From NCBI GenBank assembly GCA_016213775.1, contig JACQZR010000226.1, forward strand, positions 1 to 56,504: a stretch of 56,504 nt of DNA, read 5' to 3'. The first letter of the stretch is position 1, and each line of letters begins with the position of its first letter. The position numbers and the translations under genes were made by a program. The notes under the pieces are model-generated. The model saw only the letters and a list, made by a program, of their open reading frames with translations, was not told where the DNA came from and ran no database searches. The DNA comes from Acidobacteriota bacterium (GTDB taxonomy: Bacteria > Acidobacteriota > Terriglobia > Bryobacterales > Bryobacteraceae). Shown piece after piece: positions 17,360 to 26,301 of this stretch.

Positions 17360-18493
17360 TCAGAGCCGTTCGATCAACGTGGCGTTGGCGAGCCCGCCGC
17401 CTTCGCACATCGTCTGCAAACCCCACCGGCCTCCAGTCCGGCGCAACTCGTGTACCAGCGTCGTCATCAGCCGCGCGCCACTTGCGCCCAGCGGATGCCC
17501 CAATGCCACAGCACCACCATTGACGTTCACTTTCGCCAGGTCCGCACTCAACTCGCGCTGCCACGCCAGCGGTACACATGCGAAGGCTTCGTTCACTTCG
17601 AAAAGGTCAATGTCCGCCATCTGCAATCCGGCACGTCGCAGCAGCTTGCGCGTCGCCGGCATTGGCGCGGACAACATGATCACCGGATCGTCACCCGCCA
17701 ACGCAAACTCCGCCACCCGCGCCAGGGGCGTCAGCCCCAACTCCTGCGCGGTCTTGGCGTCCATCAACAGCACCGCCGCTGCGCCATCGCTGATCTGCGA
17801 TGAATTCGCTGCCGTCACAACGCCACCGGCCTGAAACGCGGGTTTCAACGTCGCCATCTTCTGGAGCGTAGTGTCTTTGCGAATCCCCTCGTCTTTTTCG
17901 AGCCCCGGTACTGCTACAAATTGCGAGGCAAACCGCCCTTCCTCCGTCGCCCGAGCCGCCCGCTGATGGCTCTCGAAGCTGAAGGCGTCCAGATCCTCTC
18001 GCGTGATTCCGTACCGCGCCGCCAGCATCTCCGCGCCAATCCCCTGATGGAACGTGACACCCTTGTACCGCTCCATCATCATCGGACCGAACGGCATTCC
18101 CGGTCCGTTGCTGTTCGACCCCATCGGCACTCGCGTCATGCACTCCACGCCGCAGGCAATCGCAATGTCATAGCTGCCCGCCAAAATCCCCTGCGCCGCG
18201 AAGTGAACGGCCTGCTGGCTTGATCCGCATTGCCGGTCCACGCTGGTTGCGGGCACCGATTCCGGGAAGCCCGCCGCCAGTACCGCATTGCGCGCAACGT
18301 TCACACCCTGCTCGCCCACCTGCATTACACACCCGCCAATCACGTCATCCACGCGCGCGGCGTCCAAGCCATTGCGCGCCACCAGCGCCTGCAACGTGTG
18401 TGCCAGCAGATCCACAGGGTGCCACCCCTTTAACGCTCCTTCACGCTTTCCAATTGGAGTGCGCACGGCGTCGACAATGACAGCTTCTCGCAT
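17360..18493 (-). CDS. Thiolase family acyl-CoA acetyltransferase
   Basis: A 377-residue thiolase with all catalytic positions: Cys89 in SVDRQCGSSQ, His333 in ALGHPLGASG and Cys363 in CEGGGLANATL. Thiolases cleave or form 3-ketoacyl-CoA; degradative and biosynthetic types cannot be told apart here. The stop lies 49 bases before the aldolase ATG (16 before the alternative GTG), so it is probably co-transcribed with the microcompartment genes. No encapsulation-like tail is visible, so it is not clearly a lumen enzyme. Confidence 0.93.
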   Translation of the reverse strand: MREAVIVDAVRTPIGKREGALKGWHPVDLLAHTLQALVARNGLDAARVDDVIGGCVMQVGEQGVNVARNAVLAAGFPESVPATSVDRQCGSSQQAVHFAAQGILAGSYDIAIACGVECMTRVPMGSNSNGPGMPFGPMMMERYKGVTFHQGIGAEMLAARYGITREDLDAFSFESHQRAARATEEGRFASQFVAVPGLEKDEGIRKDTTLQKMATLKPAFQAGGVVTAANSSQISDGAAAVLLMDAKTAQELGLTPLARVAEFALAGDDPVIMLSAPMPATRKLLRRAGLQMADIDLFEVNEAFACVPLAWQRELSADLAKVNVNGGAVALGHPLGASGARLMTTLVHELRRTGGRWGLQTMCEGGGLANATLIERL

Positions 18494-18516
18494 ATTCGCT
18501 AATGGTACTCCAACCC

Positions 18517-19416
18517 CTACAATCCCTCCGGCAGAAGCTCCTTCGCCGACTTCTCAATCCCCGCGATTGCATACAGGTTCCGGTGAATCGTCTCGCAAAT
18601 ATCATCGAGCGGCAGGTCGTTGTCATCCTGGCCGAACGGACCCTCTATCTCGACGCCGATCTCCTCAATTCCGAAGAAAACGTAGGAGATCACCAGGACA
18701 TCCAAAATCGTGAACCAGCCATAGCTCGACAACAGGGCGAATGGGAGGCTGAAGCAATACAGCACAAGCGCTCTGCGTAAGTGCACGACATAGGCGAACG
18801 GCAGCGGCGTCTTCCGGATGCGCTCACAGCCGCCCAGTTGATTCACCAACTGGCTGATATTCGCATCCAACGCCGTGTAGACAATGTTCGAAATCATTCC
18901 CCGCTCACGGGCGTTATTCAGGACCGCCGTCATGCGTGAAGCCACGGCCAGCGCCGGATGTTGCGCCTCCGCCACCGCCGCCACATCGGATGTCAACAGG
19001 TCCGCAGACAGCGGCCCAAGGCCGTTCTGGCCACGCAGCCCGCGCGCCAACGCAAACGGAAACACCGCGGTCCATCGAGTCAGTTCGAACAGCAATTCCC
19101 GATCCCCGCCAAGGTGAACCGCCGCCCCGCGAATGAGATTGCGCGAATCATTGACGATGCCGCCCCACAACCTGCGCCCTTCCCAATAACGGTCGTAGGA
19201 GGCATTCGTGCGAAAGACCAGCAACAACCCTAGCGCCGTCCCGACCAACGCATGCAGCAATGAGGGAATGGCCATCGGGAACCACAGGTGGTGGACCACC
19301 ACCACCCCAATCGTCCACAACACACACAGCGAAACTCGTCCACTGATCTCTTTCACCAAAGAGCCGCGGACATCAAAGAAATGGTCGGTCCATTTATGGG
19401 GATCGTAGTGAATCAC
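18517..19416 (-). CDS. Bestrophin family anion channel
   Basis: Protein of about 299 residues matching the bacterial bestrophin (UPF0187) family: IHYDPHKWTDHFF at the start, then a hydrophobic pair of helices, FRTNASYDRYWEGRRLWGGIVNDSRNL near residue 70, and YGWFTILDVLVISYVFFGIEEIGVEIEGPFG, followed by the polar C-terminal helix. Bacterial homologues form pentameric ion channels. I place the start at GTG 19416, the usual family start; upstream TTG at 19515 would add 33 unrelated residues. It is divergent from the ABC transporter genes. Confidence 0.85.
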   Translation of the reverse strand: MIHYDPHKWTDHFFDVRGSLVKEISGRVSLCVLWTIGVVVVHHLWFPMAIPSLLHALVGTALGLLLVFRTNASYDRYWEGRRLWGGIVNDSRNLIRGAAVHLGGDRELLFELTRWTAVFPFALARGLRGQNGLGPLSADLLTSDVAAVAEAQHPALAVASRMTAVLNNARERGMISNIVYTALDANISQLVNQLGGCERIRKTPLPFAYVVHLRRALVLYCFSLPFALLSSYGWFTILDVLVISYVFFGIEEIGVEIEGPFGQDDNDLPLDDICETIHRNLYAIAGIEKSAKELLPEGL

Positions 19417-19543
19417 GGCGTTAAGAAGCGGAACAGCACAACGGCGAGGCCAACCTGCGGAACGCGTGACCTCTCTCCACTTTATCGCGACCCTCTCAAT
19501 TCCTGCACTCCTCAACCCGCCTCGGGTAAACTAACGTAGTTCG

Positions 19544-21052
19544 ATGCTTCTCCAACTCTCCGGCATTCAGAAGCGCTTCGGCGGTGTTGTCGCTCTCAAA
19601 AACGGCAACCTCACCGTCAATCCCGGCGAAGTCCACCTGCTGCTCGGCGAAAACGGCGCCGGCAAATCCACGCTGATGAAGATCGTCGCCGGCCTCTACC
19701 AACCCGACGGCGGCGACTTCCTCTGGAAAGGCCAAAAAGCTACTTTCACTACACCTGCCGACGCCTCCCACGCCGGCATCGCGATGGTCCACCAGGAGTC
19801 CCTGCTCGCCCCTCACCTCAGCATCGCCGAAAACATCTTCCTCGGCCGCGAAGAACGCCATCCTCTCGGCTGGGTCAATCGCGCCAAAACCCTCGACGCC
19901 GCCCGCCGCCTCATTGAAGAACATCACTTCCCGCTGAACGCCGAATGGCGCGTGGAAAAGCTCAGCCCCGCCGGCAAACAATTGGTCGAAATCTGCCGCG
20001 CCATCCAACACGGGTCATCTCTTCTCATCTTCGACGAACCCACCAGTTCTCTTTCCGATGCCGAGACGCAGGAAGTCTTCCGCATCGTGCGCACCCTGCG
20101 CGAACGCAAGATGGGCGTCATCTACATCACCCACCGCCTGGAAGAACTCCGCGCCGTCGGCGACCGCGTCACCATCCTCCGCGACGGCGACACCGTCCAC
20201 CATTGCCCTCTGTCCGAAATCACCAACGACCGCATCATTCAGCACATGGTGGGCCGCGACCTCGGCACAATGTATAGACGCGAGTCACGCCCGCCCGGCG
20301 AAGAGCGGCTCCGCGTCCAGGGAGTCACCCGCAAACCCATCCTCGACAACGTGTCGCTCTCCGTACGCGAAGGGGAAATCGTAGGCCTCGCCGGCTTGAT
20401 CGGCGCGGGCCGCACCGAACTCTGCCGCGCCATCTTCGGCCTCGACCCCATCGACCACGGAATCATCACCGTCTCCGGCAAACCTGTCCACGTGGGCTCC
20501 CCACGCGAGGCCGTCCAACACGGCATTGCCCTCATCCCCGAGGACCGCCAGAAAACCGGGCTCGCAACGGCGCTCCCCATAAGCCACAACCTCACCGTCG
20601 CCAACATCTCGAAAGTCAGCCGTTTGGGCTGGCTGCTCGATCACCCCGCCGAAAAACGGCTCACTGCAGACTACGCCGCCAAGCTCCGCCTCAGATACGA
20701 CTCTCCCGCGCAGCTCGCCGGGCGTCTCAGCGGCGGCAATCAGCAGAAGGTCGTCATCGCGAAATGGCTCGTCCGCGGCGCACAAGTGTTCCTCTTCGAT
20801 GAGCCCACTCGCGGCATCGACGTCGGCGCGAAAGTGGAAGTCTACGAAGTGATCGACCAGCTCGCCCGCGCCGGCGCCGCCATCCTCATGGTGAGTTCCG
20901 AACTCCCGGAACTCCTCCAAGTGGCCGATCGCATTGTCGTCATGCGTCAGGGCCGCATCACCGGCGAACTCCCCGGTCATACCACACAGGAAGAAATCAT
21001 GAAACTGGCCACGTTGCACGACTGCGGCGCATTGCTTGGAGAACACACCTAA
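19544..21052 (+). CDS. Sugar ABC transporter ATP-binding protein (RbsA/MglA type, two NBDs)
   Basis: A 502-residue double ATPase. NBD1 has Walker A GENGAGKST, signature LSPAGKQ and Walker B LLIFDEPTSSL. NBD2 has the degenerate Walker A GLIGAGRTE usual for this family, signature LSGGNQQK and FLFDEPTRGID. Members energise ribose, xylose, galactose or autoinducer uptake with a single permease. Its stop overlaps the permease start (TAATG). There is no periplasmic sugar-binding protein gene in the window, so the substrate cannot be inferred; proximity to the aldolase/microcompartment genes suggests a pentose or deoxyhexose, but that is only context. Confidence 0.93.
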   Translation: MLLQLSGIQKRFGGVVALKNGNLTVNPGEVHLLLGENGAGKSTLMKIVAGLYQPDGGDFLWKGQKATFTTPADASHAGIAMVHQESLLAPHLSIAENIFLGREERHPLGWVNRAKTLDAARRLIEEHHFPLNAEWRVEKLSPAGKQLVEICRAIQHGSSLLIFDEPTSSLSDAETQEVFRIVRTLRERKMGVIYITHRLEELRAVGDRVTILRDGDTVHHCPLSEITNDRIIQHMVGRDLGTMYRRESRPPGEERLRVQGVTRKPILDNVSLSVREGEIVGLAGLIGAGRTELCRAIFGLDPIDHGIITVSGKPVHVGSPREAVQHGIALIPEDRQKTGLATALPISHNLTVANISKVSRLGWLLDHPAEKRLTADYAAKLRLRYDSPAQLAGRLSGGNQQKVVIAKWLVRGAQVFLFDEPTRGIDVGAKVEVYEVIDQLARAGAAILMVSSELPELLQVADRIVVMRQGRITGELPGHTTQEEIMKLATLHDCGALLGEHT

Positions 21053-21975
21053 TGTTGCAGCGCCTTCTTCCCTTCCTCACCTTGATTGTCTTGTTCGTCG
21101 GACTCTCCATCGCCTCGCCCGACCATTTCCTCTCACAGACGAACCTCTCGAGCGTCGTCCGCCAGACCGCCGTCATCAACCTTATGGCGCTTGGCATGAC
21201 GCTCGTCATCATCTCCGGCGGCATCGATCTCTCCGTCGGGTCCATCCTTGCTATGGGCGGCCTTCTCGGCACCAAGATGATGGCGAAAGGCTACCCCATC
21301 GGATTCGGCATCTTCATCGGCATCCTCACCGGCAGCGCCTGCGGCTTCGTCAACGGCATCCTCACCACGCGCCTCAGGATCAACCCGTTCATCGTCACAC
21401 TCGGCACGCTCGGCATCATCCGCGGCGTCACCCTCATCATCTCCAACGGGCTGCCCGTACACGAAATCCCACCCGCCTTCTCCTACCTCGGCGAAGGCAC
21501 ACTGCTCGGCGTCCCGTTCGTTCTCTGGGTGTTGGTGTTCTGCGCGGTCGCCGTCCACATCATCCTCGAACACACGCGTCTTGGCCGCTACACATTCTCC
21601 ATCGGAAGCAATACCGATGCCGCCTATTACGCAGGCATCCCCGTTGCTTTCCACACCACTGCGGTCTACGTCATCTGTGGCATGCTCACCGGGCTCGGCG
21701 GCATGATCGAAGCATCGCGCCTCATGACCGGCCAGCCCACCGCGGGCCAGGGCTACGAACTGCAGGCCATTGCCGCGGTGGTCATCGGGGGCGGATCGCT
21801 GCGCGGTGGCGAAGGCAGCGTCGTCGGCACCCTCATCGGCGCATTCATCATGGGCCTGCTCTCCAACGGCAGCGACCTCCTCGGCATCAGCCCCTACGTC
21901 CAACAAGCCATCATCGGAGCAGTCATCATCATTGCCGTTTCATTCGACGAGCTCCGCAAACGAAAGATCACCTAA
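21052..21975 (+). CDS. Sugar ABC transporter permease (RbsC/XylH type)
   Basis: A 307-residue polytopic membrane protein of the BPD_transp_2 family, with GGIDLSVGSILAMGG (about residues 62-76), GILTTRLRINPFIVTLGT and ELQAIAAVVIGGGSLRGGEGSVVGT, all hallmark segments of ribose-type permeases. About eight or nine membrane helices. It begins inside the ATPase stop codon and ends three bases before the threonine synthase start, so the three genes form one transcription unit. Confidence 0.94.
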   Translation: MLQRLLPFLTLIVLFVGLSIASPDHFLSQTNLSSVVRQTAVINLMALGMTLVIISGGIDLSVGSILAMGGLLGTKMMAKGYPIGFGIFIGILTGSACGFVNGILTTRLRINPFIVTLGTLGIIRGVTLIISNGLPVHEIPPAFSYLGEGTLLGVPFVLWVLVFCAVAVHIILEHTRLGRYTFSIGSNTDAAYYAGIPVAFHTTAVYVICGMLTGLGGMIEASRLMTGQPTAGQGYELQAIAAVVIGGGSLRGGEGSVVGTLIGAFIMGLLSNGSDLLGISPYVQQAIIGAVIIIAVSFDELRKRKIT

Positions 21976-21977
21976 GC

Positions 21978-23204
21978 ATGAACACCATCTCCCATCTCGA
22001 ATGCAGCCACACCGGCGAACGCTACGAAGCGGGGCAGGTTCACAATCTGTCCAAAGCCGGCTACCCGCTGCTGGTCAAGTACGATCTCGAAAAGGCGCGC
22101 GAAGGCTGGAGCCGCGATTGGATCAACAACGCGCCAGCCAACATGTGGCGCTACGCCCCCGTACTTCCCGTCACCAAACCCGCGTCCATCGTTTCCCTTG
22201 GCGAAGGCATGACGCCAATGATCCGTACGCGCCGCCTCGGCGAAAAGCTGGGCGCAACGAACCTGTGGGTCAAGGATGACGGAGTCAACCCCACCGGCTC
22301 GTTCAAGGCTCGCGGACTCTCCTGCGCTATCTCGATGGCCAAGGAACTCGGCCTGACCAAGCTCGCCATCCCCTCCGCCGGCAACGCCGCCAGCGCTCTC
22401 GCAGCCTACGCCGCCGCAGCCGGCATGGAAGCCCACATCTACATGCCGCAGGATGTTCCACAGGCCAATTACATCGAGTGCAAAGCCTTCGGCGCGCACG
22501 TCACCCTCGTCGATGGCCTCATCAGCGACTGCGCCAAAATCGTCGCCGCCAAGTCCCCTGTCGAAGGTTGGTTCGACGTGTCCACCCTCAAGGAGCCGTA
22601 CCGCATCGAAGGCAAAAAGACCATGGGGTACGAAATCGCCGAGCAGTTCCAGTGGACCCTCCCCGGAGCCATCCTCTACCCCACTGGCGGCGGCGTCGGC
22701 ATCATCGGCATGTGGAAAGCGTTCCAGGAACTGGAAACCCTCGGCTGGATCACCGGCAAGAAACCCAAGATGATCGCCGTGCAAGCAGAGGGCTGCATGC
22801 CAGTGGTGCGCGCCTACCTCAAGGGTGCCGAGCGCAGCGAGTTCTTCGAGAACGCCTCCACCGTCGCCAGCGGACTCCGCGTCCCGAAACCCCTCGGCGA
22901 CTTCCTTATCTTAAAGGCCGTGCGCGATAGTGGCGGCACGGCAATCGCGGTATCCGACGCCGAAGCCCTCCACGCCGGTGTCGACCTCGCGACAACCGAA
23001 GGCATCTTCGCCGCCCCCGAAGGAGCCGCCTGCGTGGCAGCTATTCCGAAACTCCTTGCTTCCGGCGCACTCGAGGCCGGCGAAAAGATCGTCATCTATA
23101 ACACCGGAGCCGGCCTCAAATATCTCGAAGCCTACTCCACGCGCTTCCCCCGCGTCCCCGGCGGCGAAAGCGATAAACTCGGCGGCCTCATCACCCCGCG
23201 CTAG
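21978..23204 (+). CDS. thrC: Threonine synthase
   Basis: A 408-residue fold-type II PLP enzyme. PLP-binding Lys110 lies in NPTGSFKARGL, the phosphate-loop segment is IPSAGNAASALAAY, and a second glycine loop is YPTGGGVGIIGMW. It converts O-phosphohomoserine to threonine in the cytosol. The N-terminal ECSHTGERY segment is a partial rubredoxin-like knuckle, common in the longer threonine synthases. It starts with ATG just after the permease stop; sharing a transcript with a sugar transporter is unusual for thrC. It is the last gene on the C-rich side of the skew switch. Confidence 0.93.
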   Translation: MNTISHLECSHTGERYEAGQVHNLSKAGYPLLVKYDLEKAREGWSRDWINNAPANMWRYAPVLPVTKPASIVSLGEGMTPMIRTRRLGEKLGATNLWVKDDGVNPTGSFKARGLSCAISMAKELGLTKLAIPSAGNAASALAAYAAAAGMEAHIYMPQDVPQANYIECKAFGAHVTLVDGLISDCAKIVAAKSPVEGWFDVSTLKEPYRIEGKKTMGYEIAEQFQWTLPGAILYPTGGGVGIIGMWKAFQELETLGWITGKKPKMIAVQAEGCMPVVRAYLKGAERSEFFENASTVASGLRVPKPLGDFLILKAVRDSGGTAIAVSDAEALHAGVDLATTEGIFAAPEGAACVAAIPKLLASGALEAGEKIVIYNTGAGLKYLEAYSTRFPRVPGGESDKLGGLITPR

Positions 23205-23225
23205 CCGCTGCACTCCGCATGTGTG

Positions 23226-23242
23226 GCGGACTTCAGTCCCGC
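23226..23242. repeat. Palindrome matching the element at 11510-11527
   Basis: GCGGACTTCAGTCCCGC is an inverted repeat and, on the minus strand, reads GCGGGACTGAAGTCCGC, the same as the 11510-11527 copy except for one extra base and one change. It lies in non-coding sequence directly after thrC, again at a gene end. Confidence 0.55.
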
Positions 23243-23245
23243 GAA

Positions 23246-23530
23246 CCCTGGCGTCGCCGCCGTGTATTGGGCGATGCCTGGCTGCGCAACCTGGAAACAC
23301 TCCTGAACGAAGAAGGCGGCGGCGATCTCATCTTCTTCACTGGCGACGCAGCCCCATCCGGCAACCCCGCCGGATACGACGAAGTAACGTCCTTCTGAGA
23401 AGCCCTCGGCACCGAACTTATTCTCGGCCCTGACTGCATCTTTCTCACGCTGGATGAAGGGCATTGGCAAGAACCCGCCGTTCGGCTTCGGCCCCTCCTG
23501 GAAGGACGCCATCCTCGCGAGTTCGAGCCC
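23246..23530 (+). pseudogene. Remnant of a calcineurin-like metallophosphoesterase
   Basis: One reading frame gives WLRNLETLLNEEGGGDLI, FFTGDAAPSGNPAGYDEV, TSF, then TGA at 23396-23398, and continues EALGTELILGPDCIFLTLDEGHW. This resembles the GD(I/L)AxSGxxxEYxxxxxFLxxL segment of metallophosphoesterase domains that sit at the head of large modular proteins. The upstream metal-binding motif (DxH), the NHD motif and any start codon with ribosome site are absent, so it is a fragment. The base composition changes from C-rich to G-rich near 23520, so the downstream part (23530-23735) is probably unrelated. I see no gene there. Confidence 0.4.
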
Positions 23531-23735
23531 AGGCAAGGGGAGCGCAGTTTGGATAGGCGAGCCGGTCTCGCTCGGGATGGTACGAACGCGGATGGGGTGT
23601 ACCGGTTCGAGCGAAGGGGGGATTCATCGCGCGAGAGTTGCAGACGGCGCCATCCTCCTCCATCCTCCTCCGATTCCGCAGCAGTTCGGAGATGAGCGTG
23701 TGCTACGCTGAAGTCAATCCCCTTTGCCTTCCGTC

Positions 23736-24353
23736 ATGATCAAAGTCTGCGGTATCACCAATATTGAGGACGCTTCTGCCGCGGTTGAGGATGGTGTTGA
23801 TGCGGTAGGCTTCAACTTCTTTCCAGGCAGCAAACGGTATGTCACTCCGGAAAAGGCGGCAATGATTGCGCTTGCGCTTCCGGCTGGTGTCCTGAAGGCC
23901 GGAGTGTTTGTGAATGAGCGTGCGGAGACGGTGCAAGAAATTGCGCGGGTGTGTGGATTGGATGTGGCGCAACTGCACGGGGACGAACGGCCGGAAGATG
24001 CTCCGAAGGGCGTGCGGATCTGGAAGGCGTTTCGAGTGGAGGCAGGGTTCCGGTTAGAGGCAGCGATGGTGAGCTTTCCCGAAGCAGAGGCGTTGCTGCT
24101 GGATGGTCCCGCGGGGGGTGAATTTGGCGGAGCCGGCATACCGTTTCTGTGGCGGGTGGCGTTGGGAGCGCCGCGAAAGGTGGTGCTGGCCGGCGGGCTC
24201 GATGGAAGGAACGTGCAGGCGGCGATTGCGGCGGCACGGCCGTGGGGCGTGGACGCATGCTCGAAGTTGGAATCGTCACCGGGAATCAAAGACCGAGGGA
24301 AGATGAGAGAATTTATCAGCGCCGCACGGGCGGCCGTGGTGGAGACAGCATGA
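23736..24353 (+). CDS. trpF: Phosphoribosylanthranilate isomerase
   Basis: A 205-residue TIM-barrel enzyme with MIKVCGIT at the N-terminus (catalytic Cys), [29 protein letters not shown] and [18 protein letters not shown] (catalytic Asp, phosphate site). It performs the third step of tryptophan synthesis. I use ATG 23736; an in-frame TTG at 23724 adds four residues. ATGA overlap with trpB at the 3' end. No other trp gene except trpB is in the window. Confidence 0.95.
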   Translation: MIKVCGITNIEDASAAVEDGVDAVGFNFFPGSKRYVTPEKAAMIALALPAGVLKAGVFVNERAETVQEIARVCGLDVAQLHGDERPEDAPKGVRIWKAFRVEAGFRLEAAMVSFPEAEALLLDGPAGGEFGGAGIPFLWRVALGAPRKVVLAGGLDGRNVQAAIAAARPWGVDACSKLESSPGIKDRGKMREFISAARAAVVETA

Positions 24354-25576
24354 ACTCGCAGAGTGCAATTTTGGAGACGACGCTGCCGGACGAACGGGGG
24401 CATTTCGGGCCGTTTGGGGGACGCTATGTTCCCGAAACGTTGATGGCCCCGCTGGAGGAGTTGGAGGCGGCGTATCTGGAAGCGCGGCAGGATCCGGCGT
24501 TTCGCAAAGAGTTGAATGCACTGCTGGCGGATTACGCCGGGCGGCCGACGCCTTTGTATCCCGCCACGCGGTTGTCGGCGCACTTGGGTGGCGCGAAGAT
24601 CTACCTGAAACGCGAAGACCTGCTGCACACGGGCGCGCACAAGATCAACAACTGTCTCGGGCAGGCGCTGCTGGCGAGGCGGATGGGGAAGAAGCGAGTG
24701 ATCGCGGAGACGGGGGCAGGTCAGCACGGCGTGGCGTCGGCAACGGTGGCTGCGCTGTTCGGGTTGGAATGCGTGGTGTACATGGGCGAGGAAGACATGC
24801 GGCGGCAACGGCTGAATGTGTTCCGGATGCGCATGTTGGGTGCGAGGGTGGTGGGAGTGTCGTCCGGATCGCGGACGTTGAAGGATGCGATCAATGAAGC
24901 AATGCGGGATTGGGTGACGAACGTGTCGTCGACTCATTATCTATTGGGGTCGGCGTTGGGCGCGCATCCGTATCCGATGATGGTTCGCGATTTTCACCGT
25001 GTGATTGGGGAGGAAGCGCGGAAGCAGATTCTGGAAGCAGAGGGGTGCCTGCCGAATACGATTTATGCCTGCGTTGGCGGCGGCAGCAATGCGATCGGGA
25101 TATTTCATCCGTTCCTGCAGGATGCGGCGGTAAAGCTTATCGGGATTGAGGCCGGCGGGTGCGGGACGAAGCTTGGCGAACATGCGGCGCGTTTTTCCGG
25201 TGGTGCGCCGGGCGTGCTGCACGGGGCGTACTCGTACCTGCTGCAGAATGAGGACGGTCAGGTGTCGTTGACGCATTCGGTGTCGGCGGGATTGGACTAT
25301 GCGCTGGTTGGGCCGGAGCACGCCTGGCTGCATGATAATCAGCGGGCTGAGTATGTGTCGGTAACGGATGAAGAGGCGCTGCAGGCGGCGCGGACGCTGG
25401 CGCGGACGGAAGGGATTATTCCAGCGCTGGAATCGGCGCATGCGGTGGCGGAGGCGATGCGGCGTGCACCGATGTGCGCGGGAGAGGTTCACATCGTGAA
25501 CCTGTCGGGGCGTGGAGATAAGGACGTGGACATTTACCGCGAGAACTTCATCGAGTTAGACGCAGTGCTGGCGTAG
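24350..25576 (+). CDS. trpB: Tryptophan synthase beta chain
   Basis: A 408-residue PLP enzyme of normal length: [12 protein letters not shown], the PLP Lys98 in [29 protein letters not shown] phosphate loop and LSGRGDKD at the end. It condenses indole with serine in the TrpA-TrpB tunnel complex. Coupled to trpF by ATGA overlap. The expected trpA is not downstream; decayed genes lie there instead, so trpA must be elsewhere. Confidence 0.97.
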   Translation: MNSQSAILETTLPDERGHFGPFGGRYVPETLMAPLEELEAAYLEARQDPAFRKELNALLADYAGRPTPLYPATRLSAHLGGAKIYLKREDLLHTGAHKINNCLGQALLARRMGKKRVIAETGAGQHGVASATVAALFGLECVVYMGEEDMRRQRLNVFRMRMLGARVVGVSSGSRTLKDAINEAMRDWVTNVSSTHYLLGSALGAHPYPMMVRDFHRVIGEEARKQILEAEGCLPNTIYACVGGGSNAIGIFHPFLQDAAVKLIGIEAGGCGTKLGEHAARFSGGAPGVLHGAYSYLLQNEDGQVSLTHSVSAGLDYALVGPEHAWLHDNQRAEYVSVTDEEALQAARTLARTEGIIPALESAHAVAEAMRRAPMCAGEVHIVNLSGRGDKDVDIYRENFIELDAVLA

Positions 25577-25582
25577 GAACTT

Positions 25583-25921
25583 GTGCTGGAAACGCCGCGG
25601 CTGTTGATTCGGGGATGGCGGAATTCGGATCGTGCGCCGTTTGCGGCGATGAATGCGGATCCGGAAGTGATGCGGTACTTCCCCGCCCTGCTGACATTGG
25701 AAGAAACGGATGCAATGCTGGAGCGCAACCGTGCTCACTTTGCGCGGCATGGGTTTGGGCTCTGGGCTGTGGAGTTGAAGGGGCCGGGCGAGTTCGTTGG
25801 GTTTATCGGCCTGAGTGTACCGGCGTTTGAGGCGCACTTTACGCCTTGTGTGGAGATCGGATGGAGGCTGGGGGCGTCATGCTTGGGTTGTTGGCCAGGT
25901 AAACAGATCCACCAACCTTAG
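25583..25921 (+). pseudogene. Truncated and frameshifted GNAT acetyltransferase
   Basis: Starts as a RimJ-type GNAT protein: ETPRLLIRGWRNSD, AAMNADPEVMRYFP, then CVEIGWRL. Here the frame breaks. In the next frame the sequence reads RHAWVVGQ, the expected continuation (family pattern ARHAWGxGxATEA), and then homology ends about 20 codons later. The acetyl-CoA-binding segment and the C-terminal half are missing, so the product cannot be active. The start is GTG seven bases after trpB. Confidence 0.7.
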
Positions 25922-26273
25922 GTGATGCGTAGCTTGAGCACGAACGCGATCAACGTCATGGAGCGGTTTATCCACGAGTACCCCGGGTTTGGGAAGTCGG
26001 GCGCGGATGTGAGGGCGTTGTTCCGCGTGCTTCGCGCGGCGTTTCCGGATCTGCGGGTGGAGGTTCACGCGCAGTTTTTGGACGGCGACGGGCAGCGGGT
26101 CCACCAGCAAGACATTTCATGGGACACATCGCGGGGAGTTCGCGGGCGTTGCGCCAACGGGGAAAGCGGTGGCGATCCGGGTGATGGATTTCGTGCGGGT
26201 GAGCGATGGGAAGATGCGTGAGCATTGGAATGTTGTCGATGTCGCGGGATTGCTGGGACAGTTGCGGAGTTGA
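25922..26273 (+). pseudogene. SnoaL-like / ester cyclase family pseudogene
   Basis: The first frame gives VMERFIHEYPGF, then ADVRALFRVLRAAFPDLRVE and VHAQFLDGDGQRV. From about 26100 the homology moves to another frame: SKTFHGTHRGEFAGVAPTG, then KAVAIRVMDFVRVSDGKMRE and HWNVVDVAGLLGQLRS before TGA at 26271-26273. Together they make one complete SnoaL-type cone-fold protein broken by a single-base indel near 26090-26105. The N-terminal end also seems shortened, since it abuts the broken GNAT gene directly. This points to a deletion joining two decaying genes. Confidence 0.75.
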
Positions 26274-26301
26274 GGCCGGAGCCCGCGGTAACAATAGCCC
26301 G

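Noticed and set aside
21036-21977. A long open frame upstream of and in frame with threonine synthase, giving a 722-residue protein
   Set aside because: This part is an out-of-frame reading of the ABC permease gene, very rich in Arg/His. Threonine synthase starts normally at ATG 21978.
23205-23735. A chromosomal replication origin as a firm annotation
   Set aside because: The skew change fits, but no DnaA boxes, AT-rich segment or origin genes are visible; kept as a finding only.
23714-24937. A 407-residue frame opposite trpF and trpB
   Set aside because: Antisense shadow caused by G-rich codon use; Arg/Pro/His-rich, no ribosome site, and the forward frames are clear trpF and trpB.
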